From NCBI GenBank assembly GCA_023430775.1, contig JAEYYY010000363.1, positions 1 through 14,200 on the forward strand: a stretch of DNA of 14,200 nucleotides, given 5' to 3'. The first letter of the stretch is position 1. Every line of letters starts with the position of its first letter. Below are positions 1-6,007 of the stretch, one piece after another. Made by a program: the position numbers and the translations under genes. The notes below the pieces were generated by a model. It did no database searches and was not told the origin of the DNA. It was given only the letters and a program-made list of their open reading frames with translations. This DNA comes from Pseudomonadota bacterium (GTDB taxonomy: Bacteria; Myxococcota_A; Polyangia; Haliangiales; Haliangiaceae).

Positions 1-207
1 ATCGTTGTCCGGATCGGGGCAGCCGTTGTCGTCCTCGAAGCCGTCCTTGTCCTCCGGCTCCATCTTGCACTGGTCATCCGCATCGGCGACGCCGTCGCCG
101 TCGTTGTCCAGATCGGGGCAGCCGTTCTCGTCCTCGAAGCCGTCCTTGTCCTCGGCCTCGGTCGGGCACTTGTCGGCGTCGCCGAGGATGCCGTCCTTGT
201 CCGGATC
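1..207 (-). repeat. Tandem DNA repeats encoding thrombospondin type 3 calcium-binding units
   Basis: On the plus strand the segment ATCGGGGCAGCCGTT recurs at 13 and 112, a period of 99 bases (33 residues). A shorter related unit follows up to about 207. Each unit encodes an Asp-rich stretch with a Cys, such as DKDGFEDxNGCPDxDND. The two copies are near-identical at the DNA level, which suggests recent duplication or gene conversion inside the gene. More copies may continue beyond base 1. Confidence 0.75.
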
Positions 208-864
208 GTCGTCGACCGGCGGCGGCGGCTTCTTCTCGGGAGCCTTGCGGCCGAACTCCTTGTAGATCGAGAGCAGCAGCTCGAAGTCGGTGGTGAAACC
301 GTCCGAGCCGGCCGCCATCGGATCGTCCGCGTCCTCGTTCGAGGCGGGCGGGAACAGGATGCGGCCGTCGATCCGGAGACCCCAGCCGTTATCGACGCGG
401 TACTTGGCGCCGACACCGACGTAGAGCGCCGCATCGGTGTCCTTGACGATCGAGTTGACGCCGGCGTTGGCGCCGTCGGTCTTGATGATCTGCGTGCCGC
501 CACCACCGACGAACACGAACGGGATCACCTTCGCTTCGTCGTCCTTGGCGCGGAACTGCGCCACGACCTGTGCGCGGTACGTGATGTTCCAGACGTCGTA
601 GACCAGCTGCCGAGCTTCGCTCGGGATGATGCCGAGCTCGCCCTCGACGCCGATCATCGGGCCGAAGAACACGCCGATGCGCGCGCCGAACAGAGCCGAG
701 TTGCGCTCGGACGGTGCGCCGGCGACGTCGTTGACGCCGAGCTCGTTGGTCTCGCTGAAGACGTGGACGCCGGCGGTACCGCCGACCTCGACGTTCGCCT
801 GGGCGGTGGTCACCAGCCCGGCAGTCAGAGCTGCAGCCAATGCAGCAAAGCGATTCAAAGACAT
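1..864 (-). CDS. OmpA-like outer-membrane protein with thrombospondin type 3 calcium repeats (C-terminus cut by window edge)
   Basis: Translating the minus strand from the ATG at 862-864 gives an open frame to base 1 with no stop, so the C-terminal part lies outside the window. Residues 1-23 (MSLNRFAALAAALTAGLVTTAQA) look like a Sec signal peptide ending in AQA. Residues 24 to about 205 are rich in alternating Gly and aromatic residues, fitting a small eight-strand OmpA-type beta-barrel. A proline linker (EKKPPPPVDDD) follows. Then come Asp-rich repeats such as DKDGFEDENGCPDLDNDGDG, the thrombospondin type 3 calcium-binding pattern. In this architecture a peptidoglycan-binding OmpA domain usually follows, but that part is not visible, so the role (tethering outer membrane to cell wall) is inferred. 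The sequence GAGGAAAGG lies just upstream of the ATG as ribosome site. It is downstream of hemH on the same strand, 107 bases away, with its own promoter candidate. Confidence 0.85.
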   Translation of the reverse strand, partial: MSLNRFAALAAALTAGLVTTAQANVEVGGTAGVHVFSETNELGVNDVAGAPSERNSALFGARIGVFFGPMIGVEGELGIIPSEARQLVYDVWNITYRAQVVAQFRAKDDEAKVIPFVFVGGGGTQIIKTDGANAGVNSIVKDTDAALYVGVGAKYRVDNGWGLRIDGRILFPPASNEDADDPMAAGSDGFTTDFELLLSIYKEFGRKAPEKKPPPPVDDDPDKDGILGDADKCPTEAEDKDGFEDENGCPDLDNDGDGVADADDQCKMEPEDKDGFEDDNGCPDPDND

Positions 865-891
865 GGAATCCCTTTCCTCGTTGGGTGCGGT

Positions 892-920
892 TTTATCGCT
901 TTCCGAAACGTGATTGCCAG
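892..920 (-). promoter_or_regulatory. Sigma-70-like promoter candidate for the OmpA-like gene
   Basis: Read on the minus strand, CTGGCA (plus positions 915-920) is followed after exactly 17 bases by GATAAA (892-897). Each hexamer matches the housekeeping consensus at 4 of 6 positions. The patch is locally AT-rich against a very GC-rich background, and the ribosome site lies about 15 bases further downstream. This is motif reading only. Confidence 0.4.
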
Positions 921-971
921 TGGTTGCGACAACTTCTGACCATGAGACACGGTGGGACGATCACCTGCCGG

Positions 972-2018
972 TCAGCGTGCTTGCGGCAGGGTCTTGCGGG
1001 CGGCATGGCGCTCGGCCATCGCGGCGACCGCATCGACCCACGGTCGGGTGGCGTTGAGCGACGGCACCAGCGTCAGCTCCTCGCCGCCCGCGGCGCGCCA
1101 TTGCTCCTTCGCGCGGATCCCGATCTCCTCGACGGTCTCGAGGCAATCCGCCACGAACGCGGGGCACAGGACGGCCAGCTTCTTGATCCCCTTCTTCGGC
1201 AGCTCGTCGAGCAGGTGATCGGTGTACGGCTGGATCCACGGCGTGCGCCCGAGCCGCGACTGGAAGCACACGGTGTACCTGTCGGTCGCCAGCGCGAGCC
1301 GGCTCGCCAGCGCGCGGGCGGTGTGGAACGACTGCGCGCGATAGCAATTCGGGTTGGCGAGCGTGTCGCAACAGGTCTCGCTCTTGAAGCAGTGGGCGGC
1401 GGTCGTGTCGGTCTTCTCGATCTGACGAACCGGCAGGGGGTGGAACGAGAACAGCACGTGATCCGGCCTGGTCTCGGCGAGCACCGGCCGGGCGACCTCT
1501 TCGAACGCGGTCAGAAATCCGGGGTCATCGAAGAACGCCGGGACGAAGTCGAGCGCCGGCACGTTCCATCTCTGCTGGGCGAGCTCCATCACGCGGGCGA
1601 CCGCGGTGCCGGTCGACGACGACGCGTACTGCGGGAACAGCGGGAGCACGACGATGCGATCGACCTTCGCCTGCTCGAGCGCGGTCAGCCCGTCGGCGAT
1701 CGACGGCTTGCCGTAGCGCATCGCCAGCTCGACCTGCCAGCCGTCGCCGAGCCGCGCCGCGACGCCTTTGACCAGATCCTGCGAGTGATAGAGGAGGGGC
1801 GAGCCGCGCTCCGCATCCCAGATCGAGCGATACGCCTCGGCGCTCTTGCTCGGCCGGCGCGGCAGGATCACCAGATGGAGCAGGGCCGCCCGGCCGACCG
1901 CGTTGATATCGAGGACGCGGGGGTCGCCGAGAAACTCGCGGAGGTACCGGCGGACGGCCGGCGTGGTGGGCTCGTCCGGCGTACCGAGGTTGATGAGCAG
2001 GAGGCCGTGACGTGACAA
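972..2018 (-). CDS. hemH: Ferrochelatase, internal [2Fe-2S] cysteine class
   Basis: This 348-residue protein inserts ferrous iron into protoporphyrin IX, the last step of protohaem synthesis. Visible family signatures are LLLINLGTPD (6-15), SPLLYHSQ (73-80), LPLFPQYASSSTGT (125-138), FSFHPLP (190-196, with the metal-site His193) and CPAFVADCLETVEEI (285-299, holding the conserved Glu region). Four cysteines, 210, 216, 217 and 225, cluster in 16 residues. Myxococcus xanthus ferrochelatase is known to bind a [2Fe-2S] cluster through four cysteines in an internal segment of about 20 residues, and this matches. The frame begins with TTG at 2018, preceded by AGGAAGG at a spacing of 9. The ATG at 2026 is out of frame, and no in-frame ATG lies close by. 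Length is normal for the family, and no frameshift is visible. It is divergent from the DUF3052-like gene. Confidence 0.95.
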   Translation of the reverse strand: MSRHGLLLINLGTPDEPTTPAVRRYLREFLGDPRVLDINAVGRAALLHLVILPRRPSKSAEAYRSIWDAERGSPLLYHSQDLVKGVAARLGDGWQVELAMRYGKPSIADGLTALEQAKVDRIVVLPLFPQYASSSTGTAVARVMELAQQRWNVPALDFVPAFFDDPGFLTAFEEVARPVLAETRPDHVLFSFHPLPVRQIEKTDTTAAHCFKSETCCDTLANPNCYRAQSFHTARALASRLALATDRYTVCFQSRLGRTPWIQPYTDHLLDELPKKGIKKLAVLCPAFVADCLETVEEIGIRAKEQWRAAGGEELTLVPSLNATRPWVDAVAAMAERHAARKTLPQAR

Positions 2019-2253
2019 GGGCGCATGCCTTCCTGGCGGGTGTGGGATCGAAAGTCAAGGCACCGACCACGCGGGAGCTCGGCAATTCCAGAAGCGGCTG
2101 AAAAGGCCCGGATCACCCCGGTGATTCGTGGGGCCACTAACAGAAATCCGGGAGTACGTGGATCGCGCTAATAATGAATCATCCCGAAGGCTTGAAAGAT
2201 GACCAGGGCTTCCTGTTTGACCTCTTTCGCGAGGACTGCATGATGCCGGGGTC
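2019..2253. promoter_or_regulatory. Divergent intergenic region between hemH and the DUF3052-like gene, with an inverted repeat
   Basis: No convincing gene lies here. It must hold the promoters of hemH (minus) and probably of the 2254 gene (plus), but I see no clear -35/-10 pair. An inverted repeat ATCACC-CC-GGTGAT sits at 2112-2125, flanked by complementary GGCCC (2105-2109) and GGGCC (2131-2135), so it could be an operator or a hairpin. An AT-rich patch TAATAAT (2169-2175) stands out from the background and may be a -10 region for the rightward transcript. Confidence 0.35.
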
Positions 2254-2796
2254 ATGGCTGGGACCCCGGGAACGCCATTGCCCAAGAAGCTTGGGATCAA
2301 GTCAGGCCACAAGGTCTGCTTGCTCAATGCACCGGGCAGCGTCCAGCGCCGCCTGACGCAGGGCGATGAGGGTGACATCCGGTTCACCCACGACCTGCGG
2401 TTGCCGCCGGTCGACGTCGTCCTGCTGTTCGTGGAGAGCGTCGCCGACCTCGAGCGGCGGTTCGCCGATATCACGGCGCGCCTCCACCCCGAGGGAGGAT
2501 TCTGGGTCGCGTTCCGTACCCACCGCGGCGACATCACCGATGACGTGGTCCGTCGCATCGCGCTGGCCGCGGGCATGGTGGCGAACAAGGCCTGCGAGAT
2601 CGACGCGAGCTGGTCGGGCATGCGCCTGGTGCTGCGCGACGAGATCCGCGCCGCGATGATGTATCGCGCCGAGCCTCCGGTGATCTCGCGCCGGCTGCGC
2701 CGGCCCACGGCACCTCGCGTCCTCGCGCATCGCGTGATGCGGTCGAGTGGCGCCGGCTCGTCGCTGCGCCGCGCTCGCGCTCGCTCGACGAAGTAG
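2254..2796 (+). CDS. DUF3052-like protein of unknown function
   Basis: The 180-residue product opens with MAGTPGTPLPKKLGIKSGHK, then VCLLNAP (21-27), PPVDVVLLFVES (51-62), and a region ending in CEIDASWSGMRLVLR (114-128). This order (GTPLxKKLGIKxG, LLNAP, DVVLLFV, DxxWSGxxLVxR) is what I recall for the DUF3052 family, whose biochemical function is not established. The family core ends near residue 130. Residues 145-180 form an Arg-rich, probably disordered tail that looks like an extra. The ATG at 2254 is the only ATG that yields the conserved N-terminus, because a stop at 2218 closes the frame upstream. No strong ribosome site is visible. No signal peptide is seen, so it is probably cytoplasmic. 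The small cysteine protein starts 3 bases after its stop. Confidence 0.8.
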   Translation: MAGTPGTPLPKKLGIKSGHKVCLLNAPGSVQRRLTQGDEGDIRFTHDLRLPPVDVVLLFVESVADLERRFADITARLHPEGGFWVAFRTHRGDITDDVVRRIALAAGMVANKACEIDASWSGMRLVLRDEIRAAMMYRAEPPVISRRLRRPTAPRVLAHRVMRSSGAGSSLRRARARSTK

Positions 2797-2799
2797 GTC

Positions 2800-2982
2800 G
2801 TGGAGGTCGGGCTCTGCGATCGCTGTCGCCATCAGCGCGTGGTGGCGACCTTCGCGCGAGACTCGCGGACAACACGTTCGCAGTTCTCGCTGTGCGAACG
2901 CTCGAAGACCGACGATCGGTTCCCGAAGTATCCGCGGCTGCCGGTGATCGCGTGCACCGGCTTCGAGCCACGTGATCCGTGA
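2800..2982 (+). CDS. Small four-cysteine protein, probable zinc-binding
   Basis: The 60-residue protein starts with GTG at 2800, three bases after the preceding stop, which suggests coupled translation. Cysteines lie at 6, 9, 32 and 52, giving a CxxC pair (CDRC) followed by FSLCERS and YPRLPVIACTGFEP. The pattern of CxxC, a FxLCxRS segment and a YPxLPVxxCxGFEP ending resembles small uncharacterised bacterial proteins I have seen before, but I cannot name the family. Four spaced cysteines suggest a small zinc ribbon. Support for it being a real gene is the tight spacing and motif-like ending, together with a stop codon placed just before a terminator-like hairpin. Function is unknown. Confidence 0.65.
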   Translation: MEVGLCDRCRHQRVVATFARDSRTTRSQFSLCERSKTDDRFPKYPRLPVIACTGFEPRDP

Positions 2983-3002
2983 CAACACCGCTCGGGTTTT
3001 TT
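2964..3002 (+). terminator. Terminator-like hairpin with T-run after the 2254-2982 unit
   Basis: CGAGC (2964-2968) pairs with GCTCG (2990-2994), and inside it CACG (2969-2972) pairs with CGTG (2978-2981). Six thymines follow at 2997-3002. The inner and outer stems are separated by an 8-base bulge, so the hairpin is imperfect. It overlaps the end of the small cysteine gene and lies before the next promoter candidate, a sensible place for a terminator. Confidence 0.4.
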
Positions 3003-3031
3003 CTGCCGGTAAGCCGACTCGCGAAGCGCGC

Positions 3032-3040
3032 TGGGATAAT
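3032..3040 (+). promoter_or_regulatory. Extended -10 promoter candidate, possibly giving a leaderless mRNA
   Basis: TGGGATAAT contains the TGn extension plus GATAAT (5 of 6 matches to TATAAT). A transcript starting about 7 bases later would begin at or next to the ATG at 3049, and no purine-rich ribosome site is present. No -35 match is seen, which extended -10 promoters can tolerate. It would start the long rightward block. Confidence 0.35.
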
Positions 3041-3048
3041 GTGCGCGC

Positions 3049-3483
3049 ATGCATCGCCTACTGTTTCTCGCTACCGGCGTGCTCGCCGGCTGCGGGACGA
3101 TCGAGTGCGACGACGAGACCTATACGTGTACCGGCGGCGACAACAACATGGACGACCGGCCGCTCACGCTCGAGTACGTCCAGGTCACCGTGCTGCGCCC
3201 GAGCTGTGCCAACGCCCAGTGCCACTCGGCGTTCTCGTACACCTCTCAGTACCGGTTCGACACCATCGAGCACACCCAGCAGAGCCTGGTCAACGAGATC
3301 AACGGCATCCTGGTCGTCCCGGGTGATGCCGACGCGTCGTTCCTGTTCCAGGTGCTGACGCGGCCGACGCAGGACGACGGCACCGCACCCCGCATGCCGT
3401 ACGACGCGCCGCTGCCAACCGCGGACATCGCGCTCGTCAAGGGCTGGATCAATGCAGGCGCAGACGGGCTGGTCGTTCCATGA
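3049..3483 (+). CDS. Lipoprotein with planctomycete-type cytochrome c domain (CxxxxCH)
   Basis: The 144-residue product has a lipoprotein signal with lipobox LAGC, the lipidated residue being Cys15. A cytochrome-like region spans about 40-144: CANAQCH (53-59) gives a CxxxxCH haem site, RMP (115-117) could supply an axial Met, and the domain ends with KGWINAGADG, typical of the small planctomycete-type cytochrome c domains common in myxobacterial lipoproteins. The usual haem motif is CxxCH, and the CxxxxCH variant needs a tolerant haem lyase or may bind no haem. It is probably a membrane-anchored electron carrier in the envelope, by inference. The stop overlaps the ATG of the next gene (ATGA at 3480-3483), so the two are translationally coupled and probably work together. 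Cys20 and Cys27 are unexplained extras. Confidence 0.78.
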   Translation: MHRLLFLATGVLAGCGTIECDDETYTCTGGDNNMDDRPLTLEYVQVTVLRPSCANAQCHSAFSYTSQYRFDTIEHTQQSLVNEINGILVVPGDADASFLFQVLTRPTQDDGTAPRMPYDAPLPTADIALVKGWINAGADGLVVP

Positions 3484-4661
3484 AGACCCTCGTCATCGTT
3501 GTTGCCCTGATCGTCAGCGCCGGCGCCGCGCACGCGTATCCGCAGTTCCAGATGTCGCGCGATCAGACGTGTACCGGCTGCCACCTGTCGCCGGCCGGCG
3601 GCGGGCTGCTCAACGAGAACGGCTACACGGTCGCCGAGGGCATCTCGCAGTTCGGGCACAAGCCCGAGTTCATGTACGGCAAGGTCCTCGAGGAGGGTGG
3701 CTCCTTCATCCTCGGCGGTGACGTCCGCCTCGCCGGCGGCTTCCTCAAGTACGGCGGTGCCGAGGACACCGCGGTCTACGCGTTCCCGATGCAGATCGAG
3801 GTCTACGGCCGCGTCAAGCTCGGCGGCGGCGTCGCGATCCAGGCCGACCTCGGGTTTCGTCCCGACGAGGACACCAACGAGGCGCTGACCACCGTGTGGT
3901 CGCGCGAGCACTACCTGCAGTGGCAGTCGAAGGAGGACGAGAACTACGGCTCGTTCGTTCGCGTCGGTCGCTTCCTGCCGGTGTTCGGCCTGCGGTTCGC
4001 CGAGCACCCGCTCTACACCCGCCGGTTCGGCGGCACCCAGCTCTACACCGACACCTACGCTGCCTCGTTCTCGCAGGTCGAGGAGAAGTACGAGGCGCAC
4101 GTCACCGCGTTCATGGAAGACCTGTTGATCGATCCGGTCGAGCACGCGAACGGCGCCGCGGCGTATGGCGAGTACCGGGTGTCACCGACGCTGTCGTTCG
4201 GCGGCGGCGTGATGTTCAAGAGCTTCACCAACGGCAAGTTCTTCCTGTCCGACGATCTCGACTACGACTCGAAGGAGTTCCGGATCGCGGCGACCAACAA
4301 GCTCTACCTCGAGGGTCCGGACATCCTGCTGTCGACCGAGATCCAGTTCGTCAATCAGCTCGTCGGCAAGGACCCGCGCTCGCCCGATAGCCGGGTCGGC
4401 GGCGCGCCGAAGGGGATCGTCGGCAACCTGATCGCGACCAAGATGCTCGGCAGCTTCTTGATGCTCGACCTCGGCATCGGTCACTTCGATTCGAACCTGC
4501 GGATCAAGAACCTCGATCGCGACTGCATCGATCTGAACTTCCACTGGTTCACCACGTCGCACCTCGAGTTCGTGCTCAACGCCCGCTACGAGCTGATCGG
4601 CTTCGGCGCCGGTGGCGAGCCCGGCGCCTACGCGCTGATCCAGGCGCATTATCGGCTGTGA
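3480..4661 (+). CDS. Outer-membrane beta-barrel protein with N-terminal CxxCH haem site
   Basis: This 393-residue product begins with signal peptide MKTLVIVVALIVSAGAAHA (1-19), cut before YPQFQ. Right after it comes TCTGCHLSPAGGG (30-42), a CxxCH motif (Cys31, Cys34, His35) with the Gly-rich sequel seen in exported proteins that bind one c-type haem before a barrel. Residues from about 75 to the end alternate polar and aromatic/hydrophobic residues with many Gly and Tyr, and finish with YALIQAHYRL, a typical barrel C-terminus ending in a hydrophobic residue. I read it as a monohaem cytochrome fused to an outer-membrane barrel, which could move electrons across or at the outer membrane. This is inference from the motif and the neighbours, and I cannot name a family. 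It is coupled to the cytochrome lipoprotein upstream and overlaps the flavoprotein downstream. Confidence 0.72.
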   Translation: MKTLVIVVALIVSAGAAHAYPQFQMSRDQTCTGCHLSPAGGGLLNENGYTVAEGISQFGHKPEFMYGKVLEEGGSFILGGDVRLAGGFLKYGGAEDTAVYAFPMQIEVYGRVKLGGGVAIQADLGFRPDEDTNEALTTVWSREHYLQWQSKEDENYGSFVRVGRFLPVFGLRFAEHPLYTRRFGGTQLYTDTYAASFSQVEEKYEAHVTAFMEDLLIDPVEHANGAAAYGEYRVSPTLSFGGGVMFKSFTNGKFFLSDDLDYDSKEFRIAATNKLYLEGPDILLSTEIQFVNQLVGKDPRSPDSRVGGAPKGIVGNLIATKMLGSFLMLDLGIGHFDSNLRIKNLDRDCIDLNFHWFTTSHLEFVLNARYELIGFGAGGEPGAYALIQAHYRL

Positions 4662-5578
4662 TGACGTACGACGTCGTCATCGCCGGCGGTGGGCCGGCGG
4701 GACTCTCGGCAGCCCTCGCGCTCGGCCGCGCGCGCAAACGCGTGCTGCTCTGCGATGCCGGGCCGCGCCGCAACGCCGCCGCCGACCAGATCCACAACTT
4801 CGTGACGCGTGATGGCACGCCGCCCCGCGAGTTCCGCGCGGTCGCGCGCGAGCAGCTCGCGATCTATGCCAGCGTCGAGATCCGCGATGCCGGTGTTCGC
4901 TCGATCGCCGGATCGCGCGGCGCCTTCCAGATCGCGATCGAAGCGGAGACCGTCACGGCCCGCCGCGTGATCCTGTGCACCGGCATGGTCGACGACATGG
5001 TCGCGATCGACGGCTACGCGAAGCTGTGGGGACACTCGATCGTCCAGTGTCCCTACTGTCACGGCTGGGAAGCGCGTGATCGTCGCTGGGGCTTCTTGAT
5101 CCTGCCGCCCGACAAGGATCACTACGCGATGTTCGCGCTGCAGCTTCGTAGCTGGACGCGCGACGTCACCGTGTTCACCAACGATGCCTTCGCGATCGGT
5201 GAGACCGAGCGTGGCCAGCTCCAGGCCGCCGGGATCCGGATCGAGACGTCGGCGATCCAGCGCCTCGACGGCACGGATGAAGCACTGACGAACGTGGTGC
5301 TGGCGAGCGGCGCGACCGTCGGTTGCGATCTGCTGTTCGCGCATCCGCCGCAGCGCCAGGTCCAGCTCGTTCGCGAGCTCGGCGTCGCGCTCGATGACCA
5401 CGGCTACGTCCAGGTCGACGCCGCCACGCGAGCGACCTCGATCCCCGGCATCTACGCGGCGGGTGATCTGGCGACTCGCGCGCAGAGCGCGATCTTCGCG
5501 GCATCCGCCGGGACGCAAGCCGCGAGCATGATCAACGCCGAGCTGTCGATGGAGCTCGCGCTCGCCGGCGCGCTGTGA
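4661..5578 (+). CDS. Thioredoxin-reductase-like FAD-dependent oxidoreductase with CPYC dithiol
   Basis: The 305-residue protein has the N-terminal FAD-binding GGGPAG (9-14), a redox pair CPYCHGWE with Cys130 and Cys133, and the C-terminal FAD motif IYAAGDLA (264-271, Asp269) followed by AIFAASAGTQAA. Order and length fit the low-molecular-weight thioredoxin reductase family. CPYCHGWE, rather than CATC, marks a side branch that includes dithiol oxidases and reductases of secondary metabolism as well as poorly studied reductases. In ordinary reductases a GxGxxA NADPH loop follows the dithiol. Here that stretch reads WGFLILPPDKDHYAM, so NADPH binding is doubtful. No signal peptide is seen, so it is cytoplasmic. 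The ATG at 4661 overlaps the previous stop (TGATG). A GTG at 4658 is possible but would add one residue only. Confidence 0.87.
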   Translation: MTYDVVIAGGGPAGLSAALALGRARKRVLLCDAGPRRNAAADQIHNFVTRDGTPPREFRAVAREQLAIYASVEIRDAGVRSIAGSRGAFQIAIEAETVTARRVILCTGMVDDMVAIDGYAKLWGHSIVQCPYCHGWEARDRRWGFLILPPDKDHYAMFALQLRSWTRDVTVFTNDAFAIGETERGQLQAAGIRIETSAIQRLDGTDEALTNVVLASGATVGCDLLFAHPPQRQVQLVRELGVALDDHGYVQVDAATRATSIPGIYAAGDLATRAQSAIFAASAGTQAASMINAELSMELALAGAL

Positions 5579-5605
5579 TCGAGCTCGTGTAAGGATCTTG
5601 TCGGG

Positions 5606-5622
5606 GCGGGCATGAAGCCCGC
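5606..5622 (+). other. GC hairpin in the leader of the PACGN-motif genes
   Basis: GCGGGC (5606-5611) and GCCCGC (5617-5622) form a perfect six-base stem with loop ATGAA. No T-run follows, so it is not a standard terminator. It sits in the 65-base gap between the flavoprotein and the first PACGN gene and holds in its loop an ATG (5612) that opens an 11-codon frame ending at 5647, overlapping the ATG at 5644. It could be a leader structure or chance in GC-rich DNA. Confidence 0.3.
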
Positions 5623-5643
5623 GGCCGCGTGGTTGCCGGTGCC

Positions 5644-5991
5644 ATGAAGCGCAGAGCAACCTCGATGCTGTTCGCGGTCGCCACCGGTGGGCCGATCGCC
5701 GCGATCGCCGGACCGGCGAGCCCGACCTCGACGCCCACCGTCGCGGTGGCACCCCCGGTCCAACCCCGCACGCTCCAGACCGGAGCACCGGCATGCGGCA
5801 ACGTGCTGTGGAAGATGTCCTACTTCCCGGATCCTGCGTGCCAGCAGCAGGCGGACGCTGCGCGCACGATCATCACCCAGGTCGCGGCGATCATCGAACA
5901 GGCTCGGGAAATCGGCCGAGCTGTCGCGGCGTTCGACGGATCTGGAGATCGCGCGCTAACGGTCGCGGAGGCTCGTCGTCCTGGCCCTTGA
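5644..5991 (+). CDS. Small exported protein with PACGN motif and EF-hand-like loop
   Basis: I do not recognise this 115-residue protein. From the ATG at 5644 it begins MKRRATSMLFAVATGGPIAAIAG, a plausible signal peptide. A Pro/Thr-rich linker follows, then PRTLQTGAPACGN (41-53), which recurs twice in the next gene. Cys66 lies in a short downstream segment. Residues 70-97 are probably helical. Asp98-Glu109 (DGSGDRALTVAE) fits an EF-hand calcium loop with acidic or Ser residues at loop positions 1, 3, 5 and 12, but has Arg where Gly is usual at position 6. There is no clear ribosome site, and a GTG at 5629 is an alternative start. The gene is followed after 16 bases by its relative at 6008. The shared motif and leader suggest the two genes are paralogues. 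Confidence 0.58.
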   Translation: MKRRATSMLFAVATGGPIAAIAGPASPTSTPTVAVAPPVQPRTLQTGAPACGNVLWKMSYFPDPACQQQADAARTIITQVAAIIEQAREIGRAVAAFDGSGDRALTVAEARRPGP

Positions 5992-6007
5992 AAAGGAGAT
6001 CCAGGCG

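Noticed and set aside
840..2015. Plus-strand open frame of 391 codons opposite hemH
   Set aside because: Ferrochelatase motifs lie on the minus strand, and the plus frame is low-information.
2018..2026. ATG at 2026 as start of hemH
   Set aside because: It is in a different frame from LLLINLGTPD. The TTG at 2018 is in frame with AGGAAGG upstream.
2174..2356. 60-codon frame beginning MNHPEGLKDDQG upstream of the DUF3052-like gene
   Set aside because: It overlaps the conserved N-terminus of the DUF3052-like gene in another frame, has no ribosome site and no family features.
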